Part shown: positions 34,040 to 44,210 of the stretch, one piece after another
Layout of the letters: each line of letters starts with the position of its first letter
How positions within the stretch are numbered: position 1 is the stretch's first letter
Source of the DNA: Riptortus pedestris
Lineage: Eukaryota; Arthropoda; Insecta; Hemiptera; Alydidae
DNA length: 64,000 nucleotides
Direction: 5' to 3'
NCBI GenBank assembly: GCA_019009955.1
Contig: CM032232.1
Span: 57,439,501-57,503,500, forward strand
Notes under the pieces: generated by a model
Told to the model about the DNA's origin: nothing
Database searches by the model: none
The model's input: only the letters and a program-made list of their open reading frames with translations
Made by a program: the position numbers and the translations under genes

Positions 34040-35145
34040 TAGTCGGAAGTGGTTAGAGGTGCATGGCCATGTGTAAGTCTTTAGTAGTTCATGTCCAATT
34101 GAAAATAAGTAGTAGTCTATTGCCAATGCTGTAAGAGGTTTCTATGGTGGATATGGTTAGTGGTACATGTCTAGGGTGGATGTGGTTAGTGGTGCATGCC
34201 TATGGTGGATCTGTTGCATATCTTTGGTGGAAGTGGTTAGGTGTGCATTGCATTGCTGGAAGTGGTCATTGGTGCTACCCTATAGTGGGTGTGTTTAGTG
34301 GTGCATGTCTAGGGCGGATGTTGTAGTGGTGCATGCATATGGTGGAAGTGGTTAGTGGTACATGTCTAGGGTGGATGTGGTTAGTGGTGCATGCCTATGG
34401 TGGATCTGTTGGTGTGCATATTGGTGGAAGTGGTAGTGTGTTTAGTGGTGCATTGCATGCATGCATATGGTGGAAGTGGTTAGTGGTGCTACCATGCATT
34501 GCTGGAAGTGGTCATTGGTGCTACCCTATAGTGGGTGTGTTTAGTGGTGCATGTCTAGGGCGGATGTTGTAGTGGTGCATGCATATGGTGGATGTGGCTA
34601 GTGGTACATGTCTAGGGTGGATGTGGTAGTGGTGCATGCATATGGTGGATGTGGTTAGTGGTGCATGTCTAGGGTGGATGTGGTAGTGGTGCATGCATAT
34701 GGTGGATGTGGTTAGTGGTGCATGTCTAGGGTGGACGTGGTTAGTGGTGCATGCCTATGATGGATATATTGCATATCTTTGGTGCAAGTGGTGAGGTGTG
34801 CATTGCCTTGCTGGAAGTGGTCAGTTGTCCATTCGCCTATTGAAAATTTGTTGGAGCCTATTTTTTACAGATTTTTTGTAAGTGGTTTGAGTTGCTTAAC
34901 TATGGAGGATGTGGTTAGTGTTGCATACTTTTGCTGGAGATGGTTTGTTGCCCATGCCTGGTAGTAGTTTATACCAATGCTGTGGTAGTGGTACTCGCCT
35001 ATAGTGGATGTGGTTAGTGGTGCATACCTCTATGGTGGTTGTAGTGTTACCAGTGTATGCCTATGCTGTACATGGGTAGTGCCTTTGTTGTATGTGGTAT
35101 GGAGTGTATGCCTATGGTGTATGTTGTGGCAGTGCTGGGGTGGAA
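34040..35145. repeat. GT-rich minisatellite (29-30 bp units)
   Basis: The unit is approximately TGGATGTGGTTAGTGGTGCA plus TGCCTATGG. The variant 'ggtacatgtctaggg' recurs at about 34162, 34357 and 34603, showing larger repeated blocks. Plus-strand open frames rich in Gly, Trp and Val are translated repeat, not genes. Confidence 0.85.
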
Positions 35146-35149
35146 TACT

Positions 35150-36080
35150 AACAGTGAGACCAGACGTTTCAACAGGAAAGGCCATGGCCTTCACCAGGAG
35201 ATTTACAGACTCTAGCCTTGAGGAGAGTTCTCCACCCCAGCCAGCCTTCTCCAGCCCACTCCTCCCTGAACCTCATTACATTCACGCCTCATCTTCTTCA
35301 ACAGGTGTCTTATTTCCTCAAAACATTCCCTTCTTATATAGCCAAATGTGTCCATTGTAACGATAACATACCAATCAAATTTTATTTGTATTGATGTTGG
35401 CAGTTCTCGGTCAAGTGGGTAAAAAACAAAAAGCCTGGTGAAATTTCTTTTCCAGCCAATAAATTACCATAGTCATTTACAAGTATCATTTTTACACATT
35501 ATTTATTCTTAATTACAATTATTATTGATCTTCTGGCGATCACTGTGACGCTATGGGACATTAGCTCGGATTTGTTTAATCTCTAAAGCACAATTGACTT
35601 AATATTTTAATGTTCCCAAATGGATATTCGTGGACGGCTTTTAACCTTTAAAAACACAACAAAGAAATATTGCAAAACTTTCCCATATTTTGAACTTTTG
35701 TAACATCTAATTCTGCTCGAAATCGTCTCATGTTGAAGGGAGTTCAAAGAAACAAAAACTGCAAATTTCTACTTAGCCATTCTATAGAAATATAAATGAC
35801 ATTCTAGTGAATTAACAGAGATTTAGCATTTCCCCTCAAGAGCCTCAAGTCATTAAATCCTTGATTAGTAAAGTTAAAACTCTGAACTATTTCATTTACT
35901 TTGGAACTAAGTATTTTTTTTAAATATAATTTAAAGTATATATAACTATGGATATTAGTCTTTTTTGTGACACTCGGACAAGGGTGGAAAAAAAAATAAT
36001 ACCGGTTTGGCACTTTCTATAACCTTTTTCCAGGCAAAACTGTAATTAATTAGTTCAGCATTATGGAGGAAATGTGAAGC
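35150..36080. other. Mostly unassigned; GC-richer segment at its start
   Basis: 35154-35320 is GC-richer and contains AAGGCCATGGCCTT, a 14-bp palindrome, beside GACGTTTC. The rest is AT-rich with no gene seen. Confidence 0.4.
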
Positions 36081-36082
36081 AT

Positions 36083-36192
36083 TAAAACTGATGATGCAAT
36101 ATTCGAAAAATGTCTTCAAATGTCAATCGATTCTAACCAGGAGATGACGAAAATGAGATCCGTTCAAAATGTTTTATATATATATATATAAA
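36083..36192 (+). mobile_element. Family A left end
   Basis: 'gatgacgaaaatgagatccg' and 'ttcaaaatg' lead into a (TA)n run at 36174-36192, where the element stops and family B begins. Confidence 0.6.
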
Positions 36193-36956
36193 GGCTGAAT
36201 GGTGATGGTATATTTTTGGCAAGGCTTTACTTTGCACAATATTTTGACATTTACCCGTTCCAGTGTTTAGGGTTAATACCCGTTGTTGGCATTTGTTAAT
36301 AATAAAATTATTTTTTTATGTAAGACTTCACTGTCCTGCATATTGTCATATTTCCCGTCTCCTGTGCATTATGCATAGATTTGAATTATTAAGGAGAAAA
36401 TATTGACATACATTTGAATTAATTTTTTCAGGTGAGGTACCTGGTAGTTCATATTGAAAAGAAGTGTTGAGCAAATTTCTCTAAATAATAAAATAAACAA
36501 CTTTTATTTATTTCGGTTGGGTCTTTTGTCCCAAATAAAATTGTTCACTTCCGCTACAGGTTTTAGCGTATATCTCGTTTACAATTCAGTATACGAAAAA
36601 AGTGTATATAACAAAAGTTACTCTAAATAACAAAATAAACAACTTTTGTTATGTTCATATTTTCGGAAAAACCAATAGGAAACGAAATATCCCTATTTTT
36701 AATTTCTGGCTTCCCTTATAACTTCCACGGGATATTAATATAGCCTAAAGTCTAAGTTGAGTTAGTAGTAATATACATACCAAGTTTCATAAAATTCGGT
36801 TCAGCCGTTTATGCGTGAAAAGGTAACAAACAAATAAACAAACAAACAAACAGACTCAAAAAAAACAAACTGCCGTTAGGGTGTGTGTGACATGTGACAC
36901 GAAAATTTATCGTGACATCTCGCGAAAAAAATCAATGTACAGACAGAGGTTACATT

Positions 36957-36958
<2 letters not shown>
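36193..36958 (+). mobile_element. Dispersed repeat family B
   Basis: It runs from GGCTGAATGGTGATGGTA through 'ttgttaataataaaatta', an inverted repeat ACAAAAGTT/AACTTTTGT (about 36610-36650), and 'aaattcggttcagccgttta' with a CAAA-type run, to 'acagacagaggttacattt' followed by (TA)n. The GGTTCAGCCGTTT motif and CAAA run are common in arthropod dispersed repeats. There is no coding capacity. Other copies are 48490-49300 (plus), 39287-39450 and 63372-64000 (minus). Confidence 0.65.

Positions 36959-37016
<58 letters not shown>
36959..37016. repeat. (TA)n microsatellite at a repeat junction
   Basis: TA run between the 3' end of family B and the LTR-like sequence. Confidence 0.95.
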
Positions 37017-37018
<2 letters not shown>

Positions 37019-37382
37019 AACGGTCGAGCCTGAGGTTCTCCGCTGTCTCTCTATATCTATGAGATCAGAGTGACTTGTACTAGGCTTTAAACGAGGTAGC
37101 AGCACCTGTCAAAGGAGGACAGCAGACCCCTGTGAGTCCAAGGGTCAATCTCGTGGGACAGAAACAGGCAGTCGACTCCCAAGATGCAAAGAGAGAGTAA
37201 GTGTTTCTTTAATTATCTAGTCTAATTGTGCTATATCTCTGATTAAATAGATAAATTAGCTCTTATAGCAGAGATGGTGGAAACGATAATGCTTGCCGTG
37301 CAATATAAGACCCTGAGAAGTAGCCGGTACATAGATTAAATTTAAATAATAATAATTATAATTAACCTTTCATTATATAAAA
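37017..37382 (+). mobile_element. LTR-like segment upstream of a gag fragment
   Basis: It begins TGTAACGGTCGAGCCTGAG, compatible with the 5'-TG start of LTRs, and is followed immediately by a primer-binding-site-like TGGCCCCAACGTG. I see no second LTR in the window. The 3' boundary lacks a clear CA, so the extent is inferred. Confidence 0.45.
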
Positions 37383-37400
37383 TGGCCCCAACGTGAAAGG
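37383..37400 (+). other. Candidate tRNA primer-binding site
   Basis: TGGCCCCAACGTGAAAGG begins with TGG, complementary to a tRNA CCA end. It resembles the TGGCGCCCAACGTGGG pattern of many gypsy-class elements. Confidence 0.45.
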
Positions 37401-37503
37401 GCACGGCTTAAACATTTTTTTTAAATTTAAACATTTAAAATATTTATTTTGGTTATTCATTTAAAAAACAAAAAGAAAATTTTAATAAACATAGATTATA
37501 AAA

Positions 37504-38112
37504 ATGGATATTAATACTAATAGCAAAAGTTTTGAGGATAGGATTAGTGATGTAGAACAGGAAAGTAATAATTTGGATCTTGAAAATCTATCTATTGAAA
37601 GTGAACCGTTAGAGGGAACACAGACCAATAATATCATATATAAAGATCAGGCTAGACATATAATTCAATTAGAGGATTCGGGAATACCGTTATCTACTGA
37701 GATAGCAAACTTGAGCTTTTTGGGTTTTGAACAACCGCGAGGTAGTTCTACCAGAATAATAGATAATTTAAACGATTTAAAAGGACAAAAAGAGGTCAGT
37801 AGTCCTATCGAAAAAGATCAAAACATGCTGGAAGCTATAATGAACTTAATAAAAGCAGGAAATACTAAATTGGAAGCCAAACTAGAAGAAAATAATAACA
37901 AACTAGAACAAAATAATAATAAACTAGAAGAAAATAATAACAAACTCGAAGAAAATAATAACAAACTACAAGAATTTAAACAAGAAGTTAGAAATAGTAT
38001 TGAATCATTGAAAATAGATTTCGAACAAACTCGAGTAGATGTGCAGATATTGGCAGATATTTGCATTTTTCTACTTCTACTCATGTTACATAAACAATAC
38101 TCTGTTATGTAA
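37504..38112 (+). pseudogene. LTR-retrotransposon Gag N-terminal fragment fused to repeat DNA
   Basis: The 202-codon frame starts MDINTNSKSFEDRISD. Residues about 1-105 are acidic and polar without a known domain. Residues about 119-165 form a coiled coil with tandem 7-residue NNNKLEE repeats, followed by a helical segment ending near EQTRVDVQ. Glu/Gln-rich heptad coiled coils are common near the N-terminus of gypsy-type Gag proteins in invertebrates. The upstream TG-start segment and primer-binding-site-like motif fit. No capsid core, zinc knuckle, protease or polymerase follows: from about codon 183 (about 38050) the DNA is the family A repeat, which supplies the last 20 or so residues and the stop. 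It could instead be a coiled-coil host fragment, but the context argues for a truncated element. Confidence 0.55.
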
Positions 38113-38556
38113 TAAACCACATTATTCGAAGCTTAAATACCATAAATCATTTTTAAGAGACCTTTATTATACGAGATATATGCAGATATGTTATGGTGAC
38201 CCCCCTCCCCCTTCTTAAGTTCTTGGACTACTAAAATTTGATTGATAGAGGTAAATATTATTCTGATCCATTACAAATTACACTACTTACTAGATATTGT
38301 AAATATTTTTCAATCAAATTAATATGTTATATTCTGATATATTTCAGTATTTTTTTTCTTTTCGGGGAGGGTGGGGTAGCAGACCTGTTTGGTTACGTTT
38401 CAGGTGCTTCCCGTCTGGAGGTTTCTTATTATCCTATGTATTTATTCACTTAATATTTGCGGTGGTTTTGTGTTACCAGTATGTAGATTTATCTATTGTT
38501 AAGCTTCACGAGGGAAATCTGCTTAGTTTACGCAGCCCCTTCGTGACGGACTTTTT
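38050..38556 (+). mobile_element. Family A right part (long form)
   Basis: It begins at 'gatatttgcatttttc', continues 'gttacataaacaatactctg' and 'gaagcttaaatacc', and ends CACGAGGGAAATCTGCTTAG, TTTACGCAGCCCCTTCGTG, ACGGACTTTTT. The 3' block matches 22620-22855. Confidence 0.75.
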
Positions 38557-39030
38557 ATTGTTAGGCACTTGTTGAAGTATTTTCACAATTATTTAAAATG
38601 ATAAAAATCGATCACATAATATCCATTTCGGAACAATTAAATATGAAGTGTTATTTGCTCTTTAGAGATTAACCCTAGTTAACGTCCGCCATCGTCAAAC
38701 AGATCGCCATAAGATCAGCAATGATGGCAATTAAGAGTAAATAATGTGTAAGAATGACACTTGTAAGATACTAACTAAGGTAATTTATTGTCCGGCAAAG
38801 GAAATGTATCAGGCTTTGAGCTGGCTGCATTTGGGCGGGGTGGACCGGTTCTTGGGCCTGTCATCCGATACACTCACCACTAGGCCCCTCTCCTTCCGTT
38901 CTAGATGCACCAACTACAATACATTATATATATATATATATATATATATACTATATGTGTGTGTGTGTGTGTGCGTATATATCTGTATAAATCCAGTAGA
39001 TTTACTGACCATCTACACTTTATCAAAGAT
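38557..39030. other. Unassigned, with TA and TG microsatellites
   Basis: A (TA)n run lies at about 38925-38951, followed by (TG)n. A 152-codon open frame crosses these and is not credible. Confidence 0.5.
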
Positions 39031-39090
39031 TTTAGCAGATTTTATTATTGAGGTTGTCCTCATGATGGGATTTTTAGAAAATTTTCTTCA
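39031..39090 (+). repeat. Family A left-end fragment
   Basis: TTTTAGCAGATTTTATTATT followed by 'gaggttgtcctcatgatggg'. The palindromic arm is deleted. Confidence 0.55.
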
Positions 39091-39286
39091 AATCAGCAGT
39101 TATGACTTACCTAAAACAGCTGTCACCGTTCTGGTTTGTACCACATCAAGGGAAAGGAAATTTTATTTATACCTGTTTTGGAAGACAGAATACTTTCAAT
39201 GATTATGAATTATATGGTCCATTGCGTTATAAAAGAAGTTACATGTACAAGAGAAGGTAAATATAAAAATATTGAGGACAGTGAAC

Positions 39287-39450
39287 CCTTAAATAACAAA
39301 TAATTTTATTATTAACAAATCCACAGCATCGGCGGGTTTAAACCCTACACACTGGGACGGGGAAATGTCAAAAAGTAAAGTTTGCCAAAAAATACCTCAA
39401 TCATTCAGCTACAAAAGAATTCCCGGGCGAAGCGGGGTAACATAGCTAAT
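39287..39450 (-). mobile_element. Family B, 5' end
   Basis: On the minus strand it starts 'tattagctatgttacccc', GCTTCGCCCGGGAATTC, then 'gaggtattttttggc', 'ccccgtcccagtgtg' and 'tttgttaataataaaatta'. It gives the probable 5' boundary of the family next to a (TA)n tract at 39460-39506. Confidence 0.6.
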
Positions 39451-39456
39451 ATATAC

Positions 39457-39459
<3 letters not shown>

Positions 39460-39506
<47 letters not shown>

Positions 39507-39651
39507 GCTATTTTTGAGGCTGCATCGCTGGGAAGTATTATTGTTGGGAGGACTTCGGCTGTCTGCTTCAGTGGTGGGAATGTTTGTTGGTTTGCAAATT
39601 TTCGTTGGAAATGCGTCCTTTAAATATATATATATATATATATATATATAA
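39460..39651. repeat. Two (TA)n tracts flanking a short unique block
   Basis: TA runs lie at about 39460-39506 and 39623-39651. The Ile-Tyr open frames on both strands are spurious. Confidence 0.85.
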
Positions 39652-40378
39652 AGAGAGCAGTGGGAGGTGGGTTTAGAGGGGGGGGGAGAATTTAGAAAAT
39701 TACAACTGTCTTTGTTACTATTCGTCGTATCAAAACGTTTTACCAATGTAGAATCAATCGTATTACACATGTAATGTTTCTATAAATGTTGTTATATTCA
39801 TAATTATTATTATAAATGTTGTTAATGATATTTCGATATTTTAATTGTCGGTCATCAGTTAACCCCCACTCCCACTCATGCTATATTTACTATAAGCTGT
39901 CATGAACACTTTATTTCAAGGTTAAATACCAAATTTTGTTTTCAATAAACTATCATTTTGTGGTGCATATGCAAATACGCCATCAGTAAAGATGTTTTGT
40001 TCTTTTTTCGAAAATGGTAATTTGATCTATTCCATACTCGTTATTTAGCCGTTTCAGTCAACACTAAAATTCATATTTGTTATTGGCTGAAATCGGAGCT
40101 GGAATAGCGGGGTTTAAGAGAAGAGGGAATTAGAAAATACAATATATCTTCGTTATTATGAGTTGGATCATAGAATGTTATAGAACCAATCTTGTTAAAT
40201 TTTTCATTTTCCACAATTTGTGTTCTATGATGTTTTTGTTAACTCAAGTATTACGGGAGTTATTAGTACTTTCTTCTTTTCTGCCTTCAGTAATCCCCCC
40301 TCTTCCTCCTAATCATTGGATTTTTACATATAAATAAAGAATACATGGTGATATGAGATTACAAGTGTTACAGGCCAG
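39652..40378 (+). mobile_element. Family A middle and right internal part
   Basis: 'gtgggaggtgggtttagag', 'atattgttaccaaatttt'-like and 'gttattggctgaaatcgg' blocks occur in plus-strand family order and end at 'aagaatacatggtgatatga'. The right terminus is missing. Confidence 0.55.
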
Positions 40379-40475
40379 AACAACAATAAATTATTTCTTT
40401 ATTTACATTTATTTTATCCGTTTTGATTGTTCATACTCCTTCTCGATGATGGATAATATGTGATGATATATGTAT

Positions 40476-40479
<4 letters not shown>

Positions 40480-40525
<46 letters not shown>
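40480..40525. repeat. (TA)n microsatellite
   Basis: TA run preceded by short TATG repeats. Confidence 0.95.
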
Positions 40526-40528
<3 letters not shown>

Positions 40529-40854
40529 AAATAGTCTTCCTCATTCATTTAAACAGTTTACTATAATTATCTCGTTCAGTAGATTTTAATAATAATGAAG
40601 TGCTAAAATGTTTTATGTTAATGTGGACGACTCGATTAGTACATTAGCATATATTATAATATATGAATGATATTTTATTAAAAAAATAAAAGTTGATGGG
40701 CAAATAATCCTTTCGAGGATTTTGGATATTGGACGAGTTTCGTCGGGGATAAAATAAATGTGTGTATGATTTATTTATTTATGCAGGAGTACCCGCAGCT
40801 TGACGATTTGGCTCATAGTTTAACAATGTAAACTAACTACAAAATTGTTGTTGT

Positions 40855-41100
40855 ATTTTTTGTCCATTCATTACCAAACTCGATATTTCAGCATGATAAG
40901 AATTTTTTTAGGTTAAGTTCCTTAAAGTCTGAAATCGGAGCTAGGGGAATGAGTGGGGTAAAAGGAAGGGGGAATACGAAACTTATAAAATATGGAACAT
41001 ATACGGAAATCAGCTACTGGGGTTGTACTCTTGACGAGATATTCGAGATTCTTCAAATGCCCATCGATCTTACTCTCGAGATGACGAAAATTACACAAAA
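40855..41100 (+). mobile_element. Family A internal and left fragments
   Basis: 40855-41003 carries 'ccaaactcgatatttcagc' and 'tctgaaatcggagctaggg'. 41005-41100 carries 'ggaaatcagctactggggtt' and 'gagatgacgaaaattac', the left end of another copy in the same orientation. Confidence 0.55.
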
Positions 41101-41429
41101 TCGGAAATTTGCCCAAATTTACATCCTATGAAAAGTTATTTATTTATTGCCACATGGCATATTACATACATGATAATGTTTAAATACATTTTTACAATAT
41201 AAACTATTTAATGGGTTATTGCCATATAATCAAATATAGATAAAATAAAAAATAAATAAAAATTGAATGAAATAATAAAAAAAAAAAACTAAAATGAAAT
41301 AAGTAAGATAACTACAAATAAAACTAATAAATGAAAATGAAAAAAGAAAGAAAAAAACACAACAAAATCGGTTTTTGTCTTCTTTGATTTGCGAGTCTAC
41401 ACGTACAAATATATTTATTACTAAAATTA

Positions 41430-41432
41430 CAC

Positions 41433-41501
<69 letters not shown>

Positions 41502-41570
41502 ACGCACGCACACACGAACGCACTCTCTCTCTCACGCAAACACACACATACATACACACCAAATACATTA
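41430..41570. repeat. TA/CA microsatellite cluster
   Basis: (AT)n, then (AC)n, then mixed ACGC/CTCT/ACAC tracts. Translated frames are low-complexity. Confidence 0.9.
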
Positions 41571-41587
41571 AAACAAGAGATTAAGAA

Positions 41588-41742
41588 CGTTATTCCTACT
41601 TTCTGTTTTCAGGCTTCATTAAACCGCTGCTTTTACTCATCGGTGCTTTGCTTAGAAATAGATAATATATTGTGAGTGGCAGTTTGCCGTCCAGAGAGTG
41701 GAAAATGTGCTTAGTTGTCGCATCCTCTGCGTGGCGAACGTT
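41588..41742 (+). mobile_element. Family A right end, degraded
   Basis: 'cctactttctgttttcaggc' through 'agaaatagataatatattg' to 'gtggaaaatgtgcttagttg' and 'tgcgtggcgaac'. Confidence 0.5.
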
Positions 41743-42127
41743 CCAAAAAATATGGTTATATAACATTTTTCGATCCAACGTGTTATAGCAGATTTATTGT
41801 CCCTTCCAGTCTCCCATTCAACGTGTGAATTGGTTCTATATATGAATTTTATTTTTAATTTCGATTAATAAGTTACTTAATAAGTTTGAGTTTGTTATAA
41901 ATAAACGTGAGGTTTGACAATTGATAATAACAAAACCGTATCAATACCTTTCCTTTCCAAATAACACAGACTTCCTAATAGTTCAAAATCTTTATATCTT
42001 TCTTAGCCTAGCTCCAAGTACACTAGTAACATACATGGAGCACTTTTTTATTATAAATGTTAATGTCACACTCCCCCCTCACAAGGGCTCAGCATACATT
42101 TAAATAAATTATCATATAAATGAATCG

Positions 42128-42150
42128 ACACACACGCTCGCAAGCACACA

Positions 42151-42213
<63 letters not shown>
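42128..42213. repeat. (CA)n microsatellite
   Basis: CA run, imperfect at its start. Confidence 0.95.
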
Positions 42214-42215
<2 letters not shown>

Positions 42216-42774
42216 ATTCATTCAGTACAGCATATGTAAAGATTATTATCCCCCCTCCCCTCATCCTTTGCCTATCCAAGTTGAACATTGTTACCTCGGT
42301 CTTCCAAAAGACTCAAAATTGTCAATCTCGTGAATTTTTGTTTCCTATTTTTAACTTTCATCACCTATCAAACTCATAGTTTATACATAGAAGATATGTC
42401 TCTCTCGTATCTGATATGCTCCTGAATTTCCTCGAGTTTCTTAGCTTCATATGTTTTAGGAGGATTCACTTAAGGGTTTCCGAAAATATTTCTTCATTGT
42501 CCATGGATCATACGTAGGAGGTGGCTAAAATGTGGAAGGTTCAAAATTATAGGTATATAATTTAATTATAACTCTGAAATTTATACCAACGACGTAAGTC
42601 ACATGGTCATTGGATCCCCGTTACATACATTAAAGCAGATATGGGCAACCTTTGACATGTCGTGGGCTTAACTTTAGTGTTCAAATACTTTTGCGGGCCA
42701 CGTTTAAAGTGCACTTTAACGTAGTGTTCATAATTTTTAACGATCGATATCAGACATGGAATTATACGGCAATC

Positions 42775-43762
42775 GGGTCTTTTTTACTTTACGGCCGCAA
42801 ATCTATTTTCATATGAACACATGATTCTTTTCACACTGAAATCATTACCTGTTACTAACGTGATTTATTTCCCAAACCCAAAAAAAGGTCTTATAACCTC
42901 TACATTCTAATCAAAACAAACCAAAATAGATTATTAATTCAATATGTTTATTAAAAAATAACAAATATGTAACACAGGCACTTTTTTTATTTTATTTTCA
43001 GAATTCTGGAGAACAGTACTCTAATATGGTTCATTATTGATTCAAAATAATCTTCATTCTCATATCTTCTACGCCAAATAAATTCACACAAATAAGAATC
43101 AATCATACTTCTGTGGGTGCCACATTCACGTTTATTTCTACGTTTTAAACTTGACCACAGAGATTCCACTCTTTGGGTATGAACACTAGTGGTGATATCC
43201 ACGAAATTTTTGGAATGGTCTACGGTGAAATATTTATACCTCATTCCTCGGACTTTTCTGAGACCTTTATAAGACATCCAACAATCTGAATATATGGTAG
43301 TTCCTGGAAGAACTGAAGCTTTTATACATGCAGTCAACATTTCAGCAGTTCTATTAGGGACAGCATACAAGAAACACTCCCGTGTTTCCCTACAGACTCC
43401 TCCAAATACCCACTGATGAGGATAACTTCTTCCAACGTTGTATTTCCTTCTTGTGAAACATGTTTCATCTATTTCTACTGTCAAACCTTCTTCTCCAATT
43501 AACACTGGATTATTTAAAATGTCATTTTAAACAAACATTCCAAATCGCTGATAAACACGTATCACTTGATTTTCACCATGAAAGACGTGTGCTAGTTTGA
43601 TCAAATTCATTTTTATTCCGGAAAGAAAGCAAACGACGAATCTATAACCTGAACCGTGTATAACTGAATTTAGAACGGTTACTGTAGTAGTAACACGTGA
43701 TATCAACAGAATCATGCGTTTCTATTCAAATTTTATTTGCGGCCGTAAAGTAAAAAAGATCC
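42775..43762 (-). mobile_element. Merlin DNA transposon, 988 bp, with both inverted repeats
   Basis: Terminal inverted repeats of 28 bp lie at 42775-42802 (GGGTCTTTTTTACTTTACGG..) and 43735-43762 (its inverse, GGATCTTTTTTACTTTACGG..) with a single mismatch. They are flanked by CGGCAATC (42767-42774) and CGGCAATG (43763-43770), matching 7 of 8, the 8-9 bp duplication expected of Merlin. The transposase gene fills most of the interior on the minus strand. The near-identical repeats suggest a fairly recent insertion. Confidence 0.9.
42987..43715 (-). pseudogene. Merlin (ISXO2/IS1595-type) transposase, one in-frame stop
   Basis: The minus-strand frame from 43715 to 42987 holds 62 codons, a TAA at 43529-43527, seven further codons, then 172 codons in the same frame. 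The last part is a good ISXO2-like DDE domain: GLTVEIDETCF (first acidic residue D13 of the 172), QWVFGGV, IYSDCW (D74), VDHSKNFVD, then HTQRVESLW (E114) and a C-terminal IWRRRYENED-like segment. All three catalytic acids are present. The N-terminal part is shorter than in usual Merlin transposases (about 240 against roughly 280 or more residues), so an N-terminal deletion is likely as well as the stop. Catalysis on DNA transposon ends is the family role. This copy should not make a full protein unless the stop is read through or is a sequencing error. Confidence 0.85.
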
Positions 43763-43927
43763 CGGCAATGTAATTATTATAAAATTTATTAAAATAACAA
43801 AACGAAATGAAAAAAAAATAGGTATAAATAACATTGTAATCAAATCATAAAATTTTGAATTATTACCAACGACGAAAGTTAAATAGCGACACAAAAATCA
43901 GTGAGACACTTGAGCTTGAATTTGGGA

Positions 43928-44043
43928 AACTTATCCATTGATGTTTGGATTAATTCCACTGATACAAAGACTTTAAGAATTTACCAAATTATCGTTAGTC
44001 AGCCTTGCACGATGTTTTGATTTATTAAATTTCATCATTGAAA
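43928..44043 (-). pseudogene. hAT transposase C-terminal remnant
   Basis: Minus-strand translation gives SMMKFNKSKHRARLTNDNL followed by VNS, a stop, then SLCISGINPNING. This matches the 'F..MK.NKS..R..L.D.HL...L.I.....PDI..L' pattern at the end of hAT transposases of the DUF4371/ZBED-like group. At least two stops break it. Further upstream on the minus strand only short traces remain. Confidence 0.7.
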
Positions 44044-44210
44044 ATAACTGTTAGCTTTTATTAGTACTGTCAAACTCACAAATCTCTCCTCCTCTTCCTC
44101 AATTGGAGGAAGTAGTGTAATATTTTTGTTTAATTGGGTTTTTCAAAATGTCTCGCAGGTCGGTTCAAATCTTAGAGTGGGCCGGTCAGTTGCCCACTTA
44201 TGCATTAGAG

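Larger units (their letters stand above)
42636..44202 (-). mobile_element. hAT-superfamily element relic carrying a nested Merlin element
   Basis: The left terminus CAGATATGGGCAAC (42636) and the inverse of the right terminus CATAAGTGGGCAAC (ending 44202) are imperfect inverted repeats of the 'CAG..TGGGCAAC' type seen in hAT elements. They are flanked by 8-bp near-duplications CATTAAAG (42628-42635) and CATTAGAG (44203-44210), as hAT target duplications should be. A minus-strand hAT transposase C-terminal remnant lies at 43928-44043. The element has lost most of its coding region and was later invaded by Merlin at 42775-43762. Confidence 0.75.

Noticed and set aside
34144..34964. Gly/Trp/Val-rich frames
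   Set aside because: They follow the 29-30 bp minisatellite and change with unit length. No start context or homology is evident.
35154..35198. Minus-strand CTGGTGA..AAGGCCATGGCCTT..GAAACGTC string, a hammerhead look-alike
   Set aside because: A conserved core A is G, extra bases lie between the stem and GAAAC, and the flanks do not pair as stem I. It is probably only a palindromic repeat relic.
38744..39202. 152-codon plus-strand frame
   Set aside because: It contains a TA/TG microsatellite and a family A left end, and has no protein-family resemblance.
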